NCBI GenBank assembly: GCA_026417555.1
Contig: JAOADA010000002.1
Coordinates: 1 to 64,000 of the forward strand
Source: Brevinematales bacterium
Lineage (GTDB): Bacteria; Spirochaetota; Brevinematia; Brevinematales; Thermospiraceae
Direction of reading: 5' to 3'
Length of the DNA: 64,000 bases
Below the pieces are notes generated by a model that was not told the DNA's origin, ran no database searches, and saw only the letters and a program-made list of their open reading frames with translations. A program made the translations under genes and the position numbers. Below, one piece after another: positions 51,443-61,471 of the stretch; within the stretch, counting starts at the first letter, position 1; the number at the start of each line of letters is the position of its first letter.

Positions 51443-53737
51443 ATGGAGTTTACCAAAGAATGGATTGATTCTCTCACTATTGATCCTGTGGGAATTGTCA
51501 GAAAGATCTCAGAACAACTCGGCATTCCTGTTCACCAAGTACAAGCCACTGTCACTCTCCTCAAAGATGGCAATACCATTCCGTTTATCTCCCGGTATCG
51601 GAAGGAAGTAACAGGATCTCTCAACGAGGTACAGGTGAGAGAAATTTCTCACCAATTGAGTTATCTTGAAAATCTTGAAGAGCGAAAACTTGAAGTGGTA
51701 CGGGGTATCTTTTCCCAGGGGAAACTCACCGAAGATCTTTTTGTGAATATTCACAAGTGCCAAACCCTGACAGAGCTTGAGGATCTCTATGCCCCATACA
51801 AAAAGAAGAAAAAAACTCGTGCCATGATTGCTATGGAAAAGGGACTCACCCCTCTCGCTGAGTACATGGAACAGTATCCCGATGTAGAAAACGAGGCCCA
51901 AAAATACATCAATCCAGAATGTGGTGTGAACACCGTTGAAGAGGCTCTCCAAGGAGCCATGGATATCATTGCCGAACGAGTAGCCCAAGACATGGAAAGA
52001 CGAGGAAAAGTCCGGGAATATGTCCAAAAAACAGGCAAGTGTGAGGTAAAAGGTCTCAAAGAGGCTGAGACAAGTGTCTACAAGATGTACTACGACTATA
52101 CCAAAAGCCTCTCTGAAATCAAACCCCATCATATTCTGGCCATTAATCGTGGAGAAAGAGAAGAAGAGCTTGAGGTTTCTCTCGTGTTTGATATGGAGGA
52201 GGGACTTGCACGACTTTTGGAAACCTACACCATCGTCAACCCTTATCAAAAGTCAGCTATCGAAGATGGGTACAAAAGACTTCTGGTACCCTCCATCCTT
52301 CGTGAAATCCGTACCCAACTCACCCAGCAATCAGAGCAACACGGCATCAGGGTATTTGCCGAAAACCTGAAGCACCTTCTCATGCAACCCCCTATAAAAC
52401 GAACAAGGGTACTGGCTATCGATACAGGCATCCGAACCGGAAGTAAGTGTGTCGCTCTCGACGAAAATGGGAAATATCTAGGCCATTTCGTGATTTATCA
52501 ACACCAACCAGAAAGAGCAAAAGCCCTTCTTGTTGATGCTATCCAAAAATACAAGGCTGAACTTATCGCTATCGGCAATGGCACAGGTTCTCACGAGGTT
52601 CAGTTCCTTGTGTCAGAGATGATCAGTGAGTACCATCTTCCCATCCAATTTACCGTGGTAGATGAGGATGGAGCCTCGGTATATTCTGCCTCTGAGATTG
52701 CCATGGAAGAGTTCCCTGAGCTTGATCTTACCGTTCGTGGGGCTATCTCTATTGGCCGCCGGTTACAGGATCCCCTTGCCGAATTGGTCAAGATCGAACC
52801 CAAAGCCTTAGGGGTAGGGCTTTACCAGCATGATGTCGATCAGAAGGAATTGGCAACCAAGTTAGATGAAACAGTGGAATCCGTAGTCAACCAGGTAGGG
52901 GTCAACATCAATACCGCCTCGGCAGCTCTTCTCCGGTACGTTTCCGGGATGAGTTCTCTTCTCGCCAAGAATATTATTGAATACAGAAATGCCAGAGGAG
53001 CGTTCCATAGTCGAGAGGAACTCAAAAAAGTCCCAGGTTTTGGTCCCAAAACCTTTGAACAGGCAGCAGGGTTTCTCAAGGTCCCTGAGTCAGAGGAGTA
53101 TTTAGACAATACGTGGGTCCATCCAGAGAATTACCCCCTCGCGAGGGAGATCCTTACGTATATGAGAGAGAAAAAAGAACTCACCAAAGAGGTGATGGCT
53201 TCCCTCAAGACAAAATATAACGTCGGAGAAACCACCATTCAGGATATTATCCAGGAGCTTCACAAACCCAATCGAGATCCCCGCGAGGATTATCCCCAAC
53301 CTATTCTTCAAAAGGGTGTCATCCATTTTGAGGACCTCCGAGTAGGGATGAAGGTAAAGGGCAAGGTAAAAAATGTCGTGGATTTTGGAGCTTTTGTCGA
53401 TATTGGGATAAAAGAAACCGCCCTTGTCCATCTCTCTCAGCTTAGTGACACTTTTGTCCACCACCCCTCAGAAATCCTCAAGGTAGGGGACATAAGAGAG
53501 TTTACCATCGTTGAGATTGACTCCCTTCGGAAACGGATTGGGCTCTCCCTGAAGAGCGACCCTTTTACCTCTCAGAAAACCAAGCCTCACACCAAAACGG
53601 AAAAACCCCACAATGTGTTGCGAGAGACGAGACAATCTTCTCCCCAATCATCTCGAGAGAAAAGATCCCAAGCCACCAGCCCTACCCTGGGAGACTTTCT
53701 CAAAAATGTAAATTTTGACAAACAGGAGCGCCGATGA
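51443..53737 (+). CDS. tex: Tex-family RNA-binding transcription accessory protein
   Basis: A 764-residue Tex protein. The N-terminal helical region has TIPFISRYRKEVTGSLNEVQ, the YqgF-like RNase H fold begins RVLAIDTGIRTGSKCVALDE, the helix-hairpin-helix part includes VGVNINTASAALLRYVSG and VPGFGPKTFEQAAGFL, and the S1 domain lies near 630-705 (GMKVKGKVKNVVDFGAFVDI). It binds nucleic acid and influences transcription. The last 60 residues are basic, serine- and lysine-rich and disordered. It overlaps uppP by four bases. Confidence 0.95.
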   Translation: MEFTKEWIDSLTIDPVGIVRKISEQLGIPVHQVQATVTLLKDGNTIPFISRYRKEVTGSLNEVQVREISHQLSYLENLEERKLEVVRGIFSQGKLTEDLFVNIHKCQTLTELEDLYAPYKKKKKTRAMIAMEKGLTPLAEYMEQYPDVENEAQKYINPECGVNTVEEALQGAMDIIAERVAQDMERRGKVREYVQKTGKCEVKGLKEAETSVYKMYYDYTKSLSEIKPHHILAINRGEREEELEVSLVFDMEEGLARLLETYTIVNPYQKSAIEDGYKRLLVPSILREIRTQLTQQSEQHGIRVFAENLKHLLMQPPIKRTRVLAIDTGIRTGSKCVALDENGKYLGHFVIYQHQPERAKALLVDAIQKYKAELIAIGNGTGSHEVQFLVSEMISEYHLPIQFTVVDEDGASVYSASEIAMEEFPELDLTVRGAISIGRRLQDPLAELVKIEPKALGVGLYQHDVDQKELATKLDETVESVVNQVGVNINTASAALLRYVSGMSSLLAKNIIEYRNARGAFHSREELKKVPGFGPKTFEQAAGFLKVPESEEYLDNTWVHPENYPLAREILTYMREKKELTKEVMASLKTKYNVGETTIQDIIQELHKPNRDPREDYPQPILQKGVIHFEDLRVGMKVKGKVKNVVDFGAFVDIGIKETALVHLSQLSDTFVHHPSEILKVGDIREFTIVEIDSLRKRIGLSLKSDPFTSQKTKPHTKTEKPHNVLRETRQSSPQSSREKRSQATSPTLGDFLKNVNFDKQERR

Positions 53738-54546
53738 ATGAGATACTCAAGGCTATTCTCTTTGGTGTTGTAGAGGGTCTCACAGAGTTTCTTCCTATCA
53801 GTAGTACGGGACACCTCATCCTCCTCGATAAGGCCATAAAACTCTCGGGGTCTCCCCATTTTGTGGCTACTTTTGAGGTAGTCATTCAGTTAGGGGCTAT
53901 CCTTTCTGTGGTTATGCTCTATTTCTCTGAGTTGTGGCCATTTGGCAAAAAGCAAAAGGCTTCTCAGGTCTGGAAAACGTGGGGATTGGTATTGATAGCT
54001 ACAATTCCTGCATTTGTTCTGGGGTTTCTTCTTGACGATTGGATAGAGGCTCATCTCTTTACCCCCTGGGTGGTAAGTCTTGCTTTGGTGGGGTATGGTA
54101 TACTCCTTTTGATCATCGAATGGTGGGGAGAAAAACATTTCGAACATCGGATCCCTCTTGAACTTCTCTCTCCCTGGCAAGCCCTGGGAATTGGGGTATT
54201 TCAGTGTCTTGCCCTTGTCCCTGGGACCTCCCGTTCCCTCGCTACCATTTTAGGTGGACTCTTTCTTGGGCTTTCAAGAGAGAGTGCTGCTCGATTTTCT
54301 TTTTTTCTCGCTATTCCTGTGATGATTGGGGCTTCTGGACTCAAACTTTTCAAACATGCCTCGGGGTTTTCTCTCCATGAAATAGGGGTCTTAGGAACAG
54401 GTTTTGTTGTCTCCTTTGGGATGGCCTGGCTTGCAATCAAGGGCCTCATGCGTTACATCCAAAGACATAACTTCAAGATCTTCGGCTACTATAGAATCAT
54501 CCTTGGGGGAATAGTGCTTATCCTTCTCTGGAAGGGTGGTATGTGA
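53734..54546 (+). CDS. uppP: Undecaprenyl-diphosphatase
   Basis: A 270-residue membrane enzyme (BacA/UppP) recycling undecaprenyl diphosphate for peptidoglycan and surface-sugar synthesis. Motifs: VEGLTEFLPISSTGHLIL near the N-terminus and ALVPGTSRSLATILGGLFLG in the middle, containing the catalytic Glu/Ser and Arg. About eight membrane helices. ATG overlaps the tex stop, and its own stop overlaps ftsK (GTGA). Confidence 0.95.
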   Translation: MNEILKAILFGVVEGLTEFLPISSTGHLILLDKAIKLSGSPHFVATFEVVIQLGAILSVVMLYFSELWPFGKKQKASQVWKTWGLVLIATIPAFVLGFLLDDWIEAHLFTPWVVSLALVGYGILLLIIEWWGEKHFEHRIPLELLSPWQALGIGVFQCLALVPGTSRSLATILGGLFLGLSRESAARFSFFLAIPVMIGASGLKLFKHASGFSLHEIGVLGTGFVVSFGMAWLAIKGLMRYIQRHNFKIFGYYRIILGGIVLILLWKGGM

Positions 54547-57020
54547 GATTGGTGATAGGATATCTTTGCCTTGGTATAAGTGCTTTTCTTCTCCTTGCTG
54601 TCATAAGTTTCCACCCAACAGATACCGCTCTTTTCGTCTCCCAACCCAATCCAATTGTAGAAAATATAGCTGGCAAGGGAGGGGCATGGGTATCTGCCTA
54701 TCTTGTAGTTATCTATGGTTTTCCCTCTGCCCTTCTCCTTTCTTTCGGGTTTCTTGTGGTGGGGTTGCATATCTTGGCAAAAAGCAAGCTGGGACACATA
54801 TGGTTGAAGGTACTCTTTTTCTTCATGGCAGCCATTTCTCTCTCAGTGGTTTCTGCTGTTCTCTCCAAAGAGGTAGATTATCGATGGGGGGGATTGGTAG
54901 GATTTGCTATTGTTACCACCCTTTCAGAGATTCTTCCTCGTCCCATTATTGGCGGGATTTTTCTTCTCTCTTTTCTGTGGTCTTTAGTAGCCTCCATAAA
55001 GGCTCTCCAAAAGCTCATTTTCCTCTTCATACAAGGACTGGTTTCCCTTGTACAGACCTCACGACATCACGAAGAGCTCTCTGAGGCCCTCTCCCCCCTT
55101 CCTCTAGAGGAAACACACGAAGAACTCTCTTTTGCTCCTGAAAGAGAAGAAGTACGAGAAGAACCCGAGTTTCTCCGTCGCCCCCTTCATAAAGAAGAAG
55201 ATGCCAATATCGAGGTACCTTTCTGGCTTGTAGATTCCTCGGCTTTTCAAGCCCTGAGAGAAGAGGTTGCTCAAGCGTGTGATGTGACCATCCCATCATC
55301 ACCACCGGCTTCTTCTTCTGATCTCACACTCGACACCCATCCCCTCCCTGAGGAATCCCCTGCGCACAAACCCGCTGAAGAAAATCTCTCAGAGAGCCTG
55401 TTCGAAGCCCATACCGAAGAAATACCCCCCCTTTCCCCCCAGGACAAAGAAGAGAGCACACCCTTCTCCTTTTCCTCTCCACCCTCTTTGGAAAAAAATC
55501 CTTCACCACCCACGCATGAAATCCTCTCTCTCCGAGATGACCAACCCCAAGAGGAACACAAACGCTCCTCTCATTTTTCTTATAAACCTCCGGCCACTTC
55601 TCTCCTTGAGGTGGACCTCAAAGAACGTTTTGGGCCTGAAGACGAAAAAGAGGTCAAAGCCATTTCTCATTTGATTGAGATGACATTCAAGAGTTTCAAG
55701 ATTGATGTCAAAGTGGTAGGATATAGCCGGGGACCTGCCATTACTCGCTATGAGGTCCAACCCCCTCTTGGACTTAAACTTCGATCTATCACCAACCTCA
55801 TCGATGACCTCGCCCTTAACTTGGGAGATGCCCACATACGCATTGTCACCCCTATTGGGGAACGAGGTCTTATTGGTATTGAGGTTCCAAACAGAAAACG
55901 TCGACACGTTCTCTTACGTGAGGTAGTAGAAAGCGAAGAGTTCCAAAAAAGTGAAGCCACCCTTCCCCTTATCCTTGGCAAGGATATTACCGGTAATATT
56001 CTCGTCGATGATCTCACAGAAATGCCCCATCTTTTGATTGCTGGCACCACCGGTAGTGGAAAAAGTGTCTACGTCAATGCCCTTTTGGCGAGTCTTCTTT
56101 TCAAAAAGAGTTATGAAGAGATCCGTTTTCTTCTGATTGATCCAAAAATGGTAGAACTTGAGCTCTACAACGGCCTCCCCCATCTCCTTGCCCCTGTGAT
56201 CACCCAACCAGAAGTAGCTATTGTGGTACTCGAATGGGTAGTGCGAGAGATGGAGAGACGATACAAGCTCTTTAGTGAGCGGGGTGTTCGCAATATCGCC
56301 GAATACTTCAAAATCTCCCCACCAGAGAAAGACAACTTCCTCTTCTATCTTGTCGTGGTGATCGATGAATTTGCCGATTTGATGCTTCGGATACCCAAAG
56401 AGACAGAGCGTGTGATTTCCCGTCTGGCTGCCATGGCACGAGCCGTTGGTATTCATCTGGTAGTCGCTACCCAACGCCCCAGTGTTGATGTGGTCACAGG
56501 AATCATCAAGGCAAACTTTCCCTCTCGTATTGCCTTTCGGGTAAGTTCTCAAACAGATTCTCGTACCATCCTCGATCGTGGTGGGGCAGAAAAACTTCTC
56601 GGCAAGGGAGATATGCTTTTCCTCTCTCCAAAAAACACTGATCTACTCCGTCTTCAGGCACCCTACGTTTCTGGCAAGGAGATTGAAACCCTTGTCTATG
56701 AAATCAAGCGCCAGAAAAAACCCGAATACCTTCTCGACATTGATGCCCTCATGGAAGAGGTGGAAAACCCTCCACTCACAGACGGAGAACACGAATCATG
56801 GGATCCTCTCTTTGAAGAAGCCCTTCGTCTTGCTGCAGAAACAGGCGAAGTTTCCGCCTCGTTTCTTCAAAGGAAACTTCGGATCGGGTACAATCGAGCA
56901 TCAAGAATCATGGATATGATGGAGAGTCTTCGGATCCTTGGTCCAAGCACAGGAACAAGTAAACCAAGACAAGTCTTGATTTCTCCCGAGGAGGTTGACC
57001 ACTACCTCGAAACTGAGTAA
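54543..57020 (+). CDS. ftsK: DNA translocase FtsK/SpoIIIE
   Basis: An 825-residue DNA pump for chromosome segregation at division. About four membrane helices occupy residues 1-165, a proline/glutamate-rich linker spans about 170-370, and the motor begins LIEMTFKSFKIDVKVVGYSR. Walker A is GTTGSGKSVYVNAL, Walker B VVIDEFADLM, then VATQRPSVDVVTG. The C-terminal gamma winged-helix domain (SASFLQRKLRIGYNRASRIM) reads KOPS-like sequences. The start is GTG overlapping the uppP stop. Confidence 0.95.
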   Translation: MRLVIGYLCLGISAFLLLAVISFHPTDTALFVSQPNPIVENIAGKGGAWVSAYLVVIYGFPSALLLSFGFLVVGLHILAKSKLGHIWLKVLFFFMAAISLSVVSAVLSKEVDYRWGGLVGFAIVTTLSEILPRPIIGGIFLLSFLWSLVASIKALQKLIFLFIQGLVSLVQTSRHHEELSEALSPLPLEETHEELSFAPEREEVREEPEFLRRPLHKEEDANIEVPFWLVDSSAFQALREEVAQACDVTIPSSPPASSSDLTLDTHPLPEESPAHKPAEENLSESLFEAHTEEIPPLSPQDKEESTPFSFSSPPSLEKNPSPPTHEILSLRDDQPQEEHKRSSHFSYKPPATSLLEVDLKERFGPEDEKEVKAISHLIEMTFKSFKIDVKVVGYSRGPAITRYEVQPPLGLKLRSITNLIDDLALNLGDAHIRIVTPIGERGLIGIEVPNRKRRHVLLREVVESEEFQKSEATLPLILGKDITGNILVDDLTEMPHLLIAGTTGSGKSVYVNALLASLLFKKSYEEIRFLLIDPKMVELELYNGLPHLLAPVITQPEVAIVVLEWVVREMERRYKLFSERGVRNIAEYFKISPPEKDNFLFYLVVVIDEFADLMLRIPKETERVISRLAAMARAVGIHLVVATQRPSVDVVTGIIKANFPSRIAFRVSSQTDSRTILDRGGAEKLLGKGDMLFLSPKNTDLLRLQAPYVSGKEIETLVYEIKRQKKPEYLLDIDALMEEVENPPLTDGEHESWDPLFEEALRLAAETGEVSASFLQRKLRIGYNRASRIMDMMESLRILGPSTGTSKPRQVLISPEEVDHYLETE

Positions 57021-57036
57021 ATAAAAAGGAGGGCCT

Positions 57037-57660
57037 ATGAAAGCCCTGCCACAAAACATGATTTCTGCGGCCTCTGCTGTTTTTGCCAGAGCCTTTCTCC
57101 ATGATCCTTTGTATGCATGGTTTTTCCCCTCTCACAAGAACCGCCTCAAGAAAATCACTCAGTTGTATCGTTTTATTCTCAACGCGCATATCCGACATGT
57201 GTGGATTTCCTCAGACCTTTTGGAGGGCATCGCTCTCTGGGAAACTCCTTATGATCATGGGATGAATGTGTCCCCCTCTCTTTTCTTGCAAGCTTTCAAC
57301 CTGCTTCTTTCCCTTGGTGTTGTTGCCCTTGCAAAAATGATATTCTTTGCTTTTTCTGCCTTTTCACTCTCCAAACGTCTTGTTCCAGAGGAGGCCTTTT
57401 TCCTTGCTGGCATTGTTGTTGATCCCCCCTGCCAGGGCAAAGGAGTAGGGAAAACCATGATCCAGTATTTGTTACAGGAAGCAGACAAAAAGCAAAAACC
57501 CGTGTACCTTGAAACCCAGAATCCAGCCAATATCCCCTACTATGAACATTTTGGCTTTGAGGTGATAGAGGACCGAAAAATAGGTCCCCTTGATCACGTT
57601 GTCATGAAACGAGACTTCCTCCCTCATCGCCAAAATCACCAAAAGAAACAGGCTTTTTGA
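57037..57660 (+). CDS. GNAT-family N-acetyltransferase
   Basis: A 207-residue acetyltransferase. The acetyl-CoA-binding motif is GIVVDPPCQGKGVGKTMIQYLL (RxxGxG as QGKGVGK), followed by YLETQNPANIPYYEHFGFEV, typical of the GNAT family. The N-terminal half includes AFLHDPLYAWFFP. The acceptor is unknown. AAGGAGG precedes ATG, 16 bases after ftsK. It meets the convergent U32 gene 11 bases downstream. Confidence 0.85.
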   Translation: MKALPQNMISAASAVFARAFLHDPLYAWFFPSHKNRLKKITQLYRFILNAHIRHVWISSDLLEGIALWETPYDHGMNVSPSLFLQAFNLLLSLGVVALAKMIFFAFSAFSLSKRLVPEEAFFLAGIVVDPPCQGKGVGKTMIQYLLQEADKKQKPVYLETQNPANIPYYEHFGFEVIEDRKIGPLDHVVMKRDFLPHRQNHQKKQAF

Positions 57661-57668
57661 AAGGTTCT

Positions 57669-57682
57669 GCGTCACAAGACGC
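57669..57682. terminator. Small hairpin between convergent genes
   Basis: GCGTC (57669-57673) and GACGC (57678-57682) around ACAA. It overlaps the stop of the U32 gene and lacks a T-run, so termination is uncertain. Confidence 0.3.
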
Positions 57683-58919
57683 GTGGATTTTCTCGCAAAA
57701 TAGCAAAAGGCTCCAAGACAACCCCTTTCAGCACAAATTCTTCATTGGGTTGGACACGAAATACTTCTTCCCCCTTTACCACAAGTGATGGCTGAGGAAG
57801 CTCCATGTTTCTCCCATCTGGGAAAATGACCTCAATCCTTTGATCCTTACGGATCTGATTCATAGCCTGACATACGGTATCCTGCTGTGTGATCTCCTTA
57901 ACATACGCAAGAAAGGTATATTCTCGAAGATAAGCAGGATCTGTAACCTGAAGGGATTCATTATGAGGAAAATAAAAACCTGTGGTATATTCTCTGTGAC
58001 TTACCTTGTCAAGTTCAGAGAGTATCTCAGGAGAAGGTCTCTCCCCCTTCAGAAAAGCATCAAGGGCATGACGATAGACTCTCGTAACATTGGCAACATA
58101 ATAAATGGATTTCATCCTCCCTTCAATTTTAAAACTATTAATACCCACACTCATAAGCCTATCGAGATGGGCTGCCAGGTTAAGGTCTTTTGAAGAAAGG
58201 ATCGCCGTCCCGTGTTCGGTTTCCTCAAGAGGGATCATCTGATTCCGACGGTTTTTTTCCACAAGGTAATACTCCCATCGGCAACTTTGAGCACAATCCC
58301 CCTGGTTAGCATCCCTCGTGCGGAGCGTCTTGCCAGGGGAGAATTTTTCTCCTGGGGCATAAAGACGAGGATTGGTAAAGTAATTAGAAAGCAAGCATCT
58401 TCCTGAATAGGCCACACACATTGCCCCATGTACAAAGGCCTCCAACTCAAGAGAAACAGCCTCTCGAATCTCTCCAATCTCCTCGAGGGAAAGTTCCCTC
58501 GCAAGGACAATACGACAAACCCCAAGTTTTTCATAGAATCGGCAACTCTCTTTGTTAGTCGTATTCGCCTGGGTACTCACATGAAGAGGAATCTCTGGAT
58601 AATGTTCACGAAGCCAGGAAATCATCCCCAAGTCAGAAACAATCAGCCCATCTACTCCAAGTGGAGCCACTTCTTTAACAAAATCCTGAAAAGGGGCAAG
58701 ATGACGATTGTGAAAAAAGATATTGGTAGTCACATAGAGACGCTTTCCAAGGCGATGGGCATACTGAACAGCCTCAGCAAGCTCCTCAAGAGTGAGATTG
58801 GTAGCTTGCTCTCGAAGAGAAAAAGACTTGACCCCAACATAGACAGCATCGGCTCCATAGGCAAAGGCAAAGCGCATTTTCTCAAAACTTCCGGCCGGAG
58901 AAAGAAGCTCATACCGCAT
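57672..58919 (-). CDS. U32 peptidase-family protein (TrhP/RlhA type)
   Basis: A 415-residue U32 protein. It begins MRYELLSPAGSFEKMRFAFA and YGADAVYVGVKSFSLRE. The PROSITE-type U32 block is EAFVHGAMCVAYSGRCLLS, and ANQGDCAQSCRWEY supplies further cysteines; together the four Cys could bind an iron-sulfur cluster. Relatives such as TrhP and RlhA hydroxylate tRNA or rRNA bases rather than acting as proteases. The start ATG at 58919 shares a base with the thiC stop (TGATG); the longer frame runs inside thiC. Confidence 0.88.
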   Translation of the reverse strand: MRYELLSPAGSFEKMRFAFAYGADAVYVGVKSFSLREQATNLTLEELAEAVQYAHRLGKRLYVTTNIFFHNRHLAPFQDFVKEVAPLGVDGLIVSDLGMISWLREHYPEIPLHVSTQANTTNKESCRFYEKLGVCRIVLARELSLEEIGEIREAVSLELEAFVHGAMCVAYSGRCLLSNYFTNPRLYAPGEKFSPGKTLRTRDANQGDCAQSCRWEYYLVEKNRRNQMIPLEETEHGTAILSSKDLNLAAHLDRLMSVGINSFKIEGRMKSIYYVANVTRVYRHALDAFLKGERPSPEILSELDKVSHREYTTGFYFPHNESLQVTDPAYLREYTFLAYVKEITQQDTVCQAMNQIRKDQRIEVIFPDGRNMELPQPSLVVKGEEVFRVQPNEEFVLKGVVLEPFAILRENPRVL

Positions 58920-60199
58920 CACGACAGAAATCCAAGATCCTGAAGGGTTTTCACACTGCAAAATTCTCCGCACATACTACAATAGCTCTCTTTCACACCA
59001 GAGGATTCCCGACGTTTTCTTGCAAGTTCAGGATCCAAAGAAAGCCGAAACATCGTCTCCCAATCAAGGGCTTTTCGAGCTTGGGACATAGCATTATCTA
59101 CTTTTCGAAAACGCTTCGGATTTTTCACCATATCGGCTGCATGAGCAGCAATTCGAGAGGCCATGATCCCTTGTTTCACATCATCAAGATCGGGAAGAGA
59201 GAGGTGCTCTGCCGGAGTAACATAACAGAGAAAATCTGCACCAGCTGCTCCTGCAACAGCCCCACCAATAGCCGCCGCGATATGATCATATCCCAATGCA
59301 ATATCCGTCACCAGAGGTCCAAGAATATAGAAAGGCGCCCTCTCACATAGACTCTTTTCCATCTGGATATTGGCCACTACCTGATCCAGAGGAACATGCC
59401 CTGGTCCTTCTATCATTACCTGTACCCCTGCTTCTCTTGCACGTCGAGCCAATTCACCAAGGGTGATAAGTTCCTCAACCTGAGCCCTATCTGAGGCATC
59501 AGCTGTTGCCCCCGGACGCATCCCATCCCCAAGGCTCATCGTTATATCATACTCCCGGCAAACCTCGACAAGACGATCAAAATGCTCATAGAGAGGATTC
59601 TCACGGTTGTTTTTCTCCATCCAGGCACACATCATCGCCCCACCACGACTCACCACATCAAGGATACGATTTTTGTGCTTGATATATTGCCAGGCTCTTT
59701 GTGTAACCCCAGCATGAAGCGTCACAAAATCCACTCCCTCTTCCCCATGCTGCCTCAAAACATCAAGAAAATGTTCGATAGTCATGTCCTCAAGACGACG
59801 AGACTTTTGAGCCAACTCAAACCCAACCTGATATATGGGAACTGTCCCCACTGGCAAACGGGTACGCCTGAGGATCCCTTGCCGTACAGCATTGAGGATC
59901 CCTCCCAAACTTAAATCCATCACCGTGTCCGCGCCACATGTTTCACAAACAGAGAGTTTTTCCATCTCCCAGGCAAGATCCATCTTCTCCGGGGAACTTC
60001 CTATATTTGCATTCACCTTGGTGCGCATCTTTGTTCCCACCGCGGTAGGAATAGCCTCTCGTTTGAGATTTTTGAGAATCACCACCTCACCCCTCGCGAC
60101 AAGATCTTTTACCTCGTCCGGAGTAAGCTCCTCTCGTTTGGCAATTTCTATCATCTCAGGGGTGATGAGGTTTTTCTTGGCATATTCCAATTGAGTCAT
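58919..60199 (-). CDS. thiC: Phosphomethylpyrimidine synthase
   Basis: A 426-residue radical-SAM enzyme that rearranges aminoimidazole ribotide to HMP phosphate in thiamine synthesis. It contains KVNANIGSSPEKMD, TVMDLSLGG, DFVTLHAGVTQRAW, MSLGDGMRPGA, MIEGPGHVPLDQV and the C-terminal cluster motif CSMCGEFC (CxxCxxxxC). It is the shorter type lacking the N-terminal extension of the E. coli enzyme. The start overlaps thiD by four bases. No TPP riboswitch lies upstream. Confidence 0.96.
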   Translation of the reverse strand: MTQLEYAKKNLITPEMIEIAKREELTPDEVKDLVARGEVVILKNLKREAIPTAVGTKMRTKVNANIGSSPEKMDLAWEMEKLSVCETCGADTVMDLSLGGILNAVRQGILRRTRLPVGTVPIYQVGFELAQKSRRLEDMTIEHFLDVLRQHGEEGVDFVTLHAGVTQRAWQYIKHKNRILDVVSRGGAMMCAWMEKNNRENPLYEHFDRLVEVCREYDITMSLGDGMRPGATADASDRAQVEELITLGELARRAREAGVQVMIEGPGHVPLDQVVANIQMEKSLCERAPFYILGPLVTDIALGYDHIAAAIGGAVAGAAGADFLCYVTPAEHLSLPDLDDVKQGIMASRIAAHAADMVKNPKRFRKVDNAMSQARKALDWETMFRLSLDPELARKRRESSGVKESYCSMCGEFCSVKTLQDLGFLS

Positions 60200-61008
60200 A
60201 TGTTCTCCTTATATCGATGATGAGGAAGCGGCCCATGCCCTCGACCATAGCTCTCTTCTTTTGTCTGCGTCAGAAGAAAATGTACATAAGCTGTGGCTTT
60301 TTCTATCGCTGAAACAAGCTCTTCCCCACGAGCCACGTAGGCCGCAATAGCTGAGGCAAGGGTACATCCTGTCCCATGGGTGCTTGGAGTAGAAATATAA
60401 GGATGAGAGACCACCCGTGTCAAAATATGTCCCCCCTGCCGATACACAATCACATCCTCAATTTTGCCTTCTTTTACTTCTCTATGCCCCCCCTTCACCA
60501 CTACCGCCTGGAGAGAAGGATAAAAAGAGAGAAGTCTTTTTCCATTTTCCTCTGGATGGTGAGGATCAAACGCCTTCCCCAAAAGCTCAGAGAGTTCGGG
60601 ATAGTTCGGTGTCATCACAGTTGCCAGAGGAAAAAGATACTCTTTCATGGTCTCAATGGCCTTTTTTTCCAAAAGAGGGTACCCCGATTTGGCATACATC
60701 ACAGGATCACACACCAGCACCCCATCCTGGGGAAGACTTTCCGCCACTGCCCGAACAAGAGAAGCATTCCCAAGCATCCCTGTCTTGAAAACACGAAAGG
60801 GAATATCCTCAAGCACGGTACGGATCTGTAACCGAACAAAGGCTGGATCAAGAAACACACTACCGTAGACCCCTGTGGTGTTTTGGGCAGTAAGTGCAGT
60901 AATTACCGCGGCACCATACACACCAAGGGTGGCAAACGTCTTGAGATCAGCTTGGATACCCGCACCACCAGAAGGATCAGACCCCGCAATCGTAAGAACT
61001 CCCTTCAT
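60196..61008 (-). CDS. thiD: HMP/HMP-phosphate kinase
   Basis: A 270-residue ribokinase-fold kinase that phosphorylates the product of ThiC to HMP diphosphate. Motifs: [20 protein letters not shown] at the N-terminus, [21 protein letters not shown] and [16 protein letters not shown] with the catalytic Asp region. ATG 61008 (GGAGAAGGA upstream, ATGA overlap with the membrane-protein stop) is chosen over the frame from 61053. It directly precedes thiC. Confidence 0.95.
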   Translation of the reverse strand: MKGVLTIAGSDPSGGAGIQADLKTFATLGVYGAAVITALTAQNTTGVYGSVFLDPAFVRLQIRTVLEDIPFRVFKTGMLGNASLVRAVAESLPQDGVLVCDPVMYAKSGYPLLEKKAIETMKEYLFPLATVMTPNYPELSELLGKAFDPHHPEENGKRLLSFYPSLQAVVVKGGHREVKEGKIEDVIVYRQGGHILTRVVSHPYISTPSTHGTGCTLASAIAAYVARGEELVSAIEKATAYVHFLLTQTKEESYGRGHGPLPHHRYKENI

Positions 61009-61469
61009 GTATCCTTCTCCACAAGCCATTGTCTTTGCCATCCATAAAGCCAAAGAAGATAGGGGGCTGCCAGAGAAAGCAAGAACCCGATCACCCCCAT
61101 AGGAAGATCAACACTCAGCCATAGGGTGATGCCTACCTGCCACAAAGCACAGAGAATCATCCACACCCTCCACACGTTCTTTCCCAAGAATTGTTTCCTC
61201 AAAGTAAGCCCTACCATCCCCAGCCAGCTTATCCCGTCAATAATGATCTCCTTCAACCAAAGAACCACACGAACACCAAACACTTCCCTTGCTAATACCG
61301 CACTCTGTCCCTCTTCCAAAGGATAGTGAAGGGGTTTATCCAACAGCACACTATAGAAAACGAGTTGAAAAGGAGAGAACACTGGTTCACGAATCCATGG
61401 CCCCAAAGCGAGTATACGAAAAACAAACACAAAACCAAAAATAAGGGTGTAAAGACGTATGTTACTCAT
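61005..61469 (-). CDS. Hypothetical integral membrane protein
   Basis: A 154-residue protein with three or four hydrophobic segments ([55 protein letters not shown]) and few charged residues between them. I recognise no family. Translationally coupled to thiD and two bases downstream of the nucleotidyltransferase gene. A transport role for a thiamine precursor is possible from context alone. Confidence 0.6.
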   Translation of the reverse strand: MSNIRLYTLIFGFVFVFRILALGPWIREPVFSPFQLVFYSVLLDKPLHYPLEEGQSAVLAREVFGVRVVLWLKEIIIDGISWLGMVGLTLRKQFLGKNVWRVWMILCALWQVGITLWLSVDLPMGVIGFLLSLAAPYLLWLYGWQRQWLVEKDT

Positions 61470-61471
61470 AC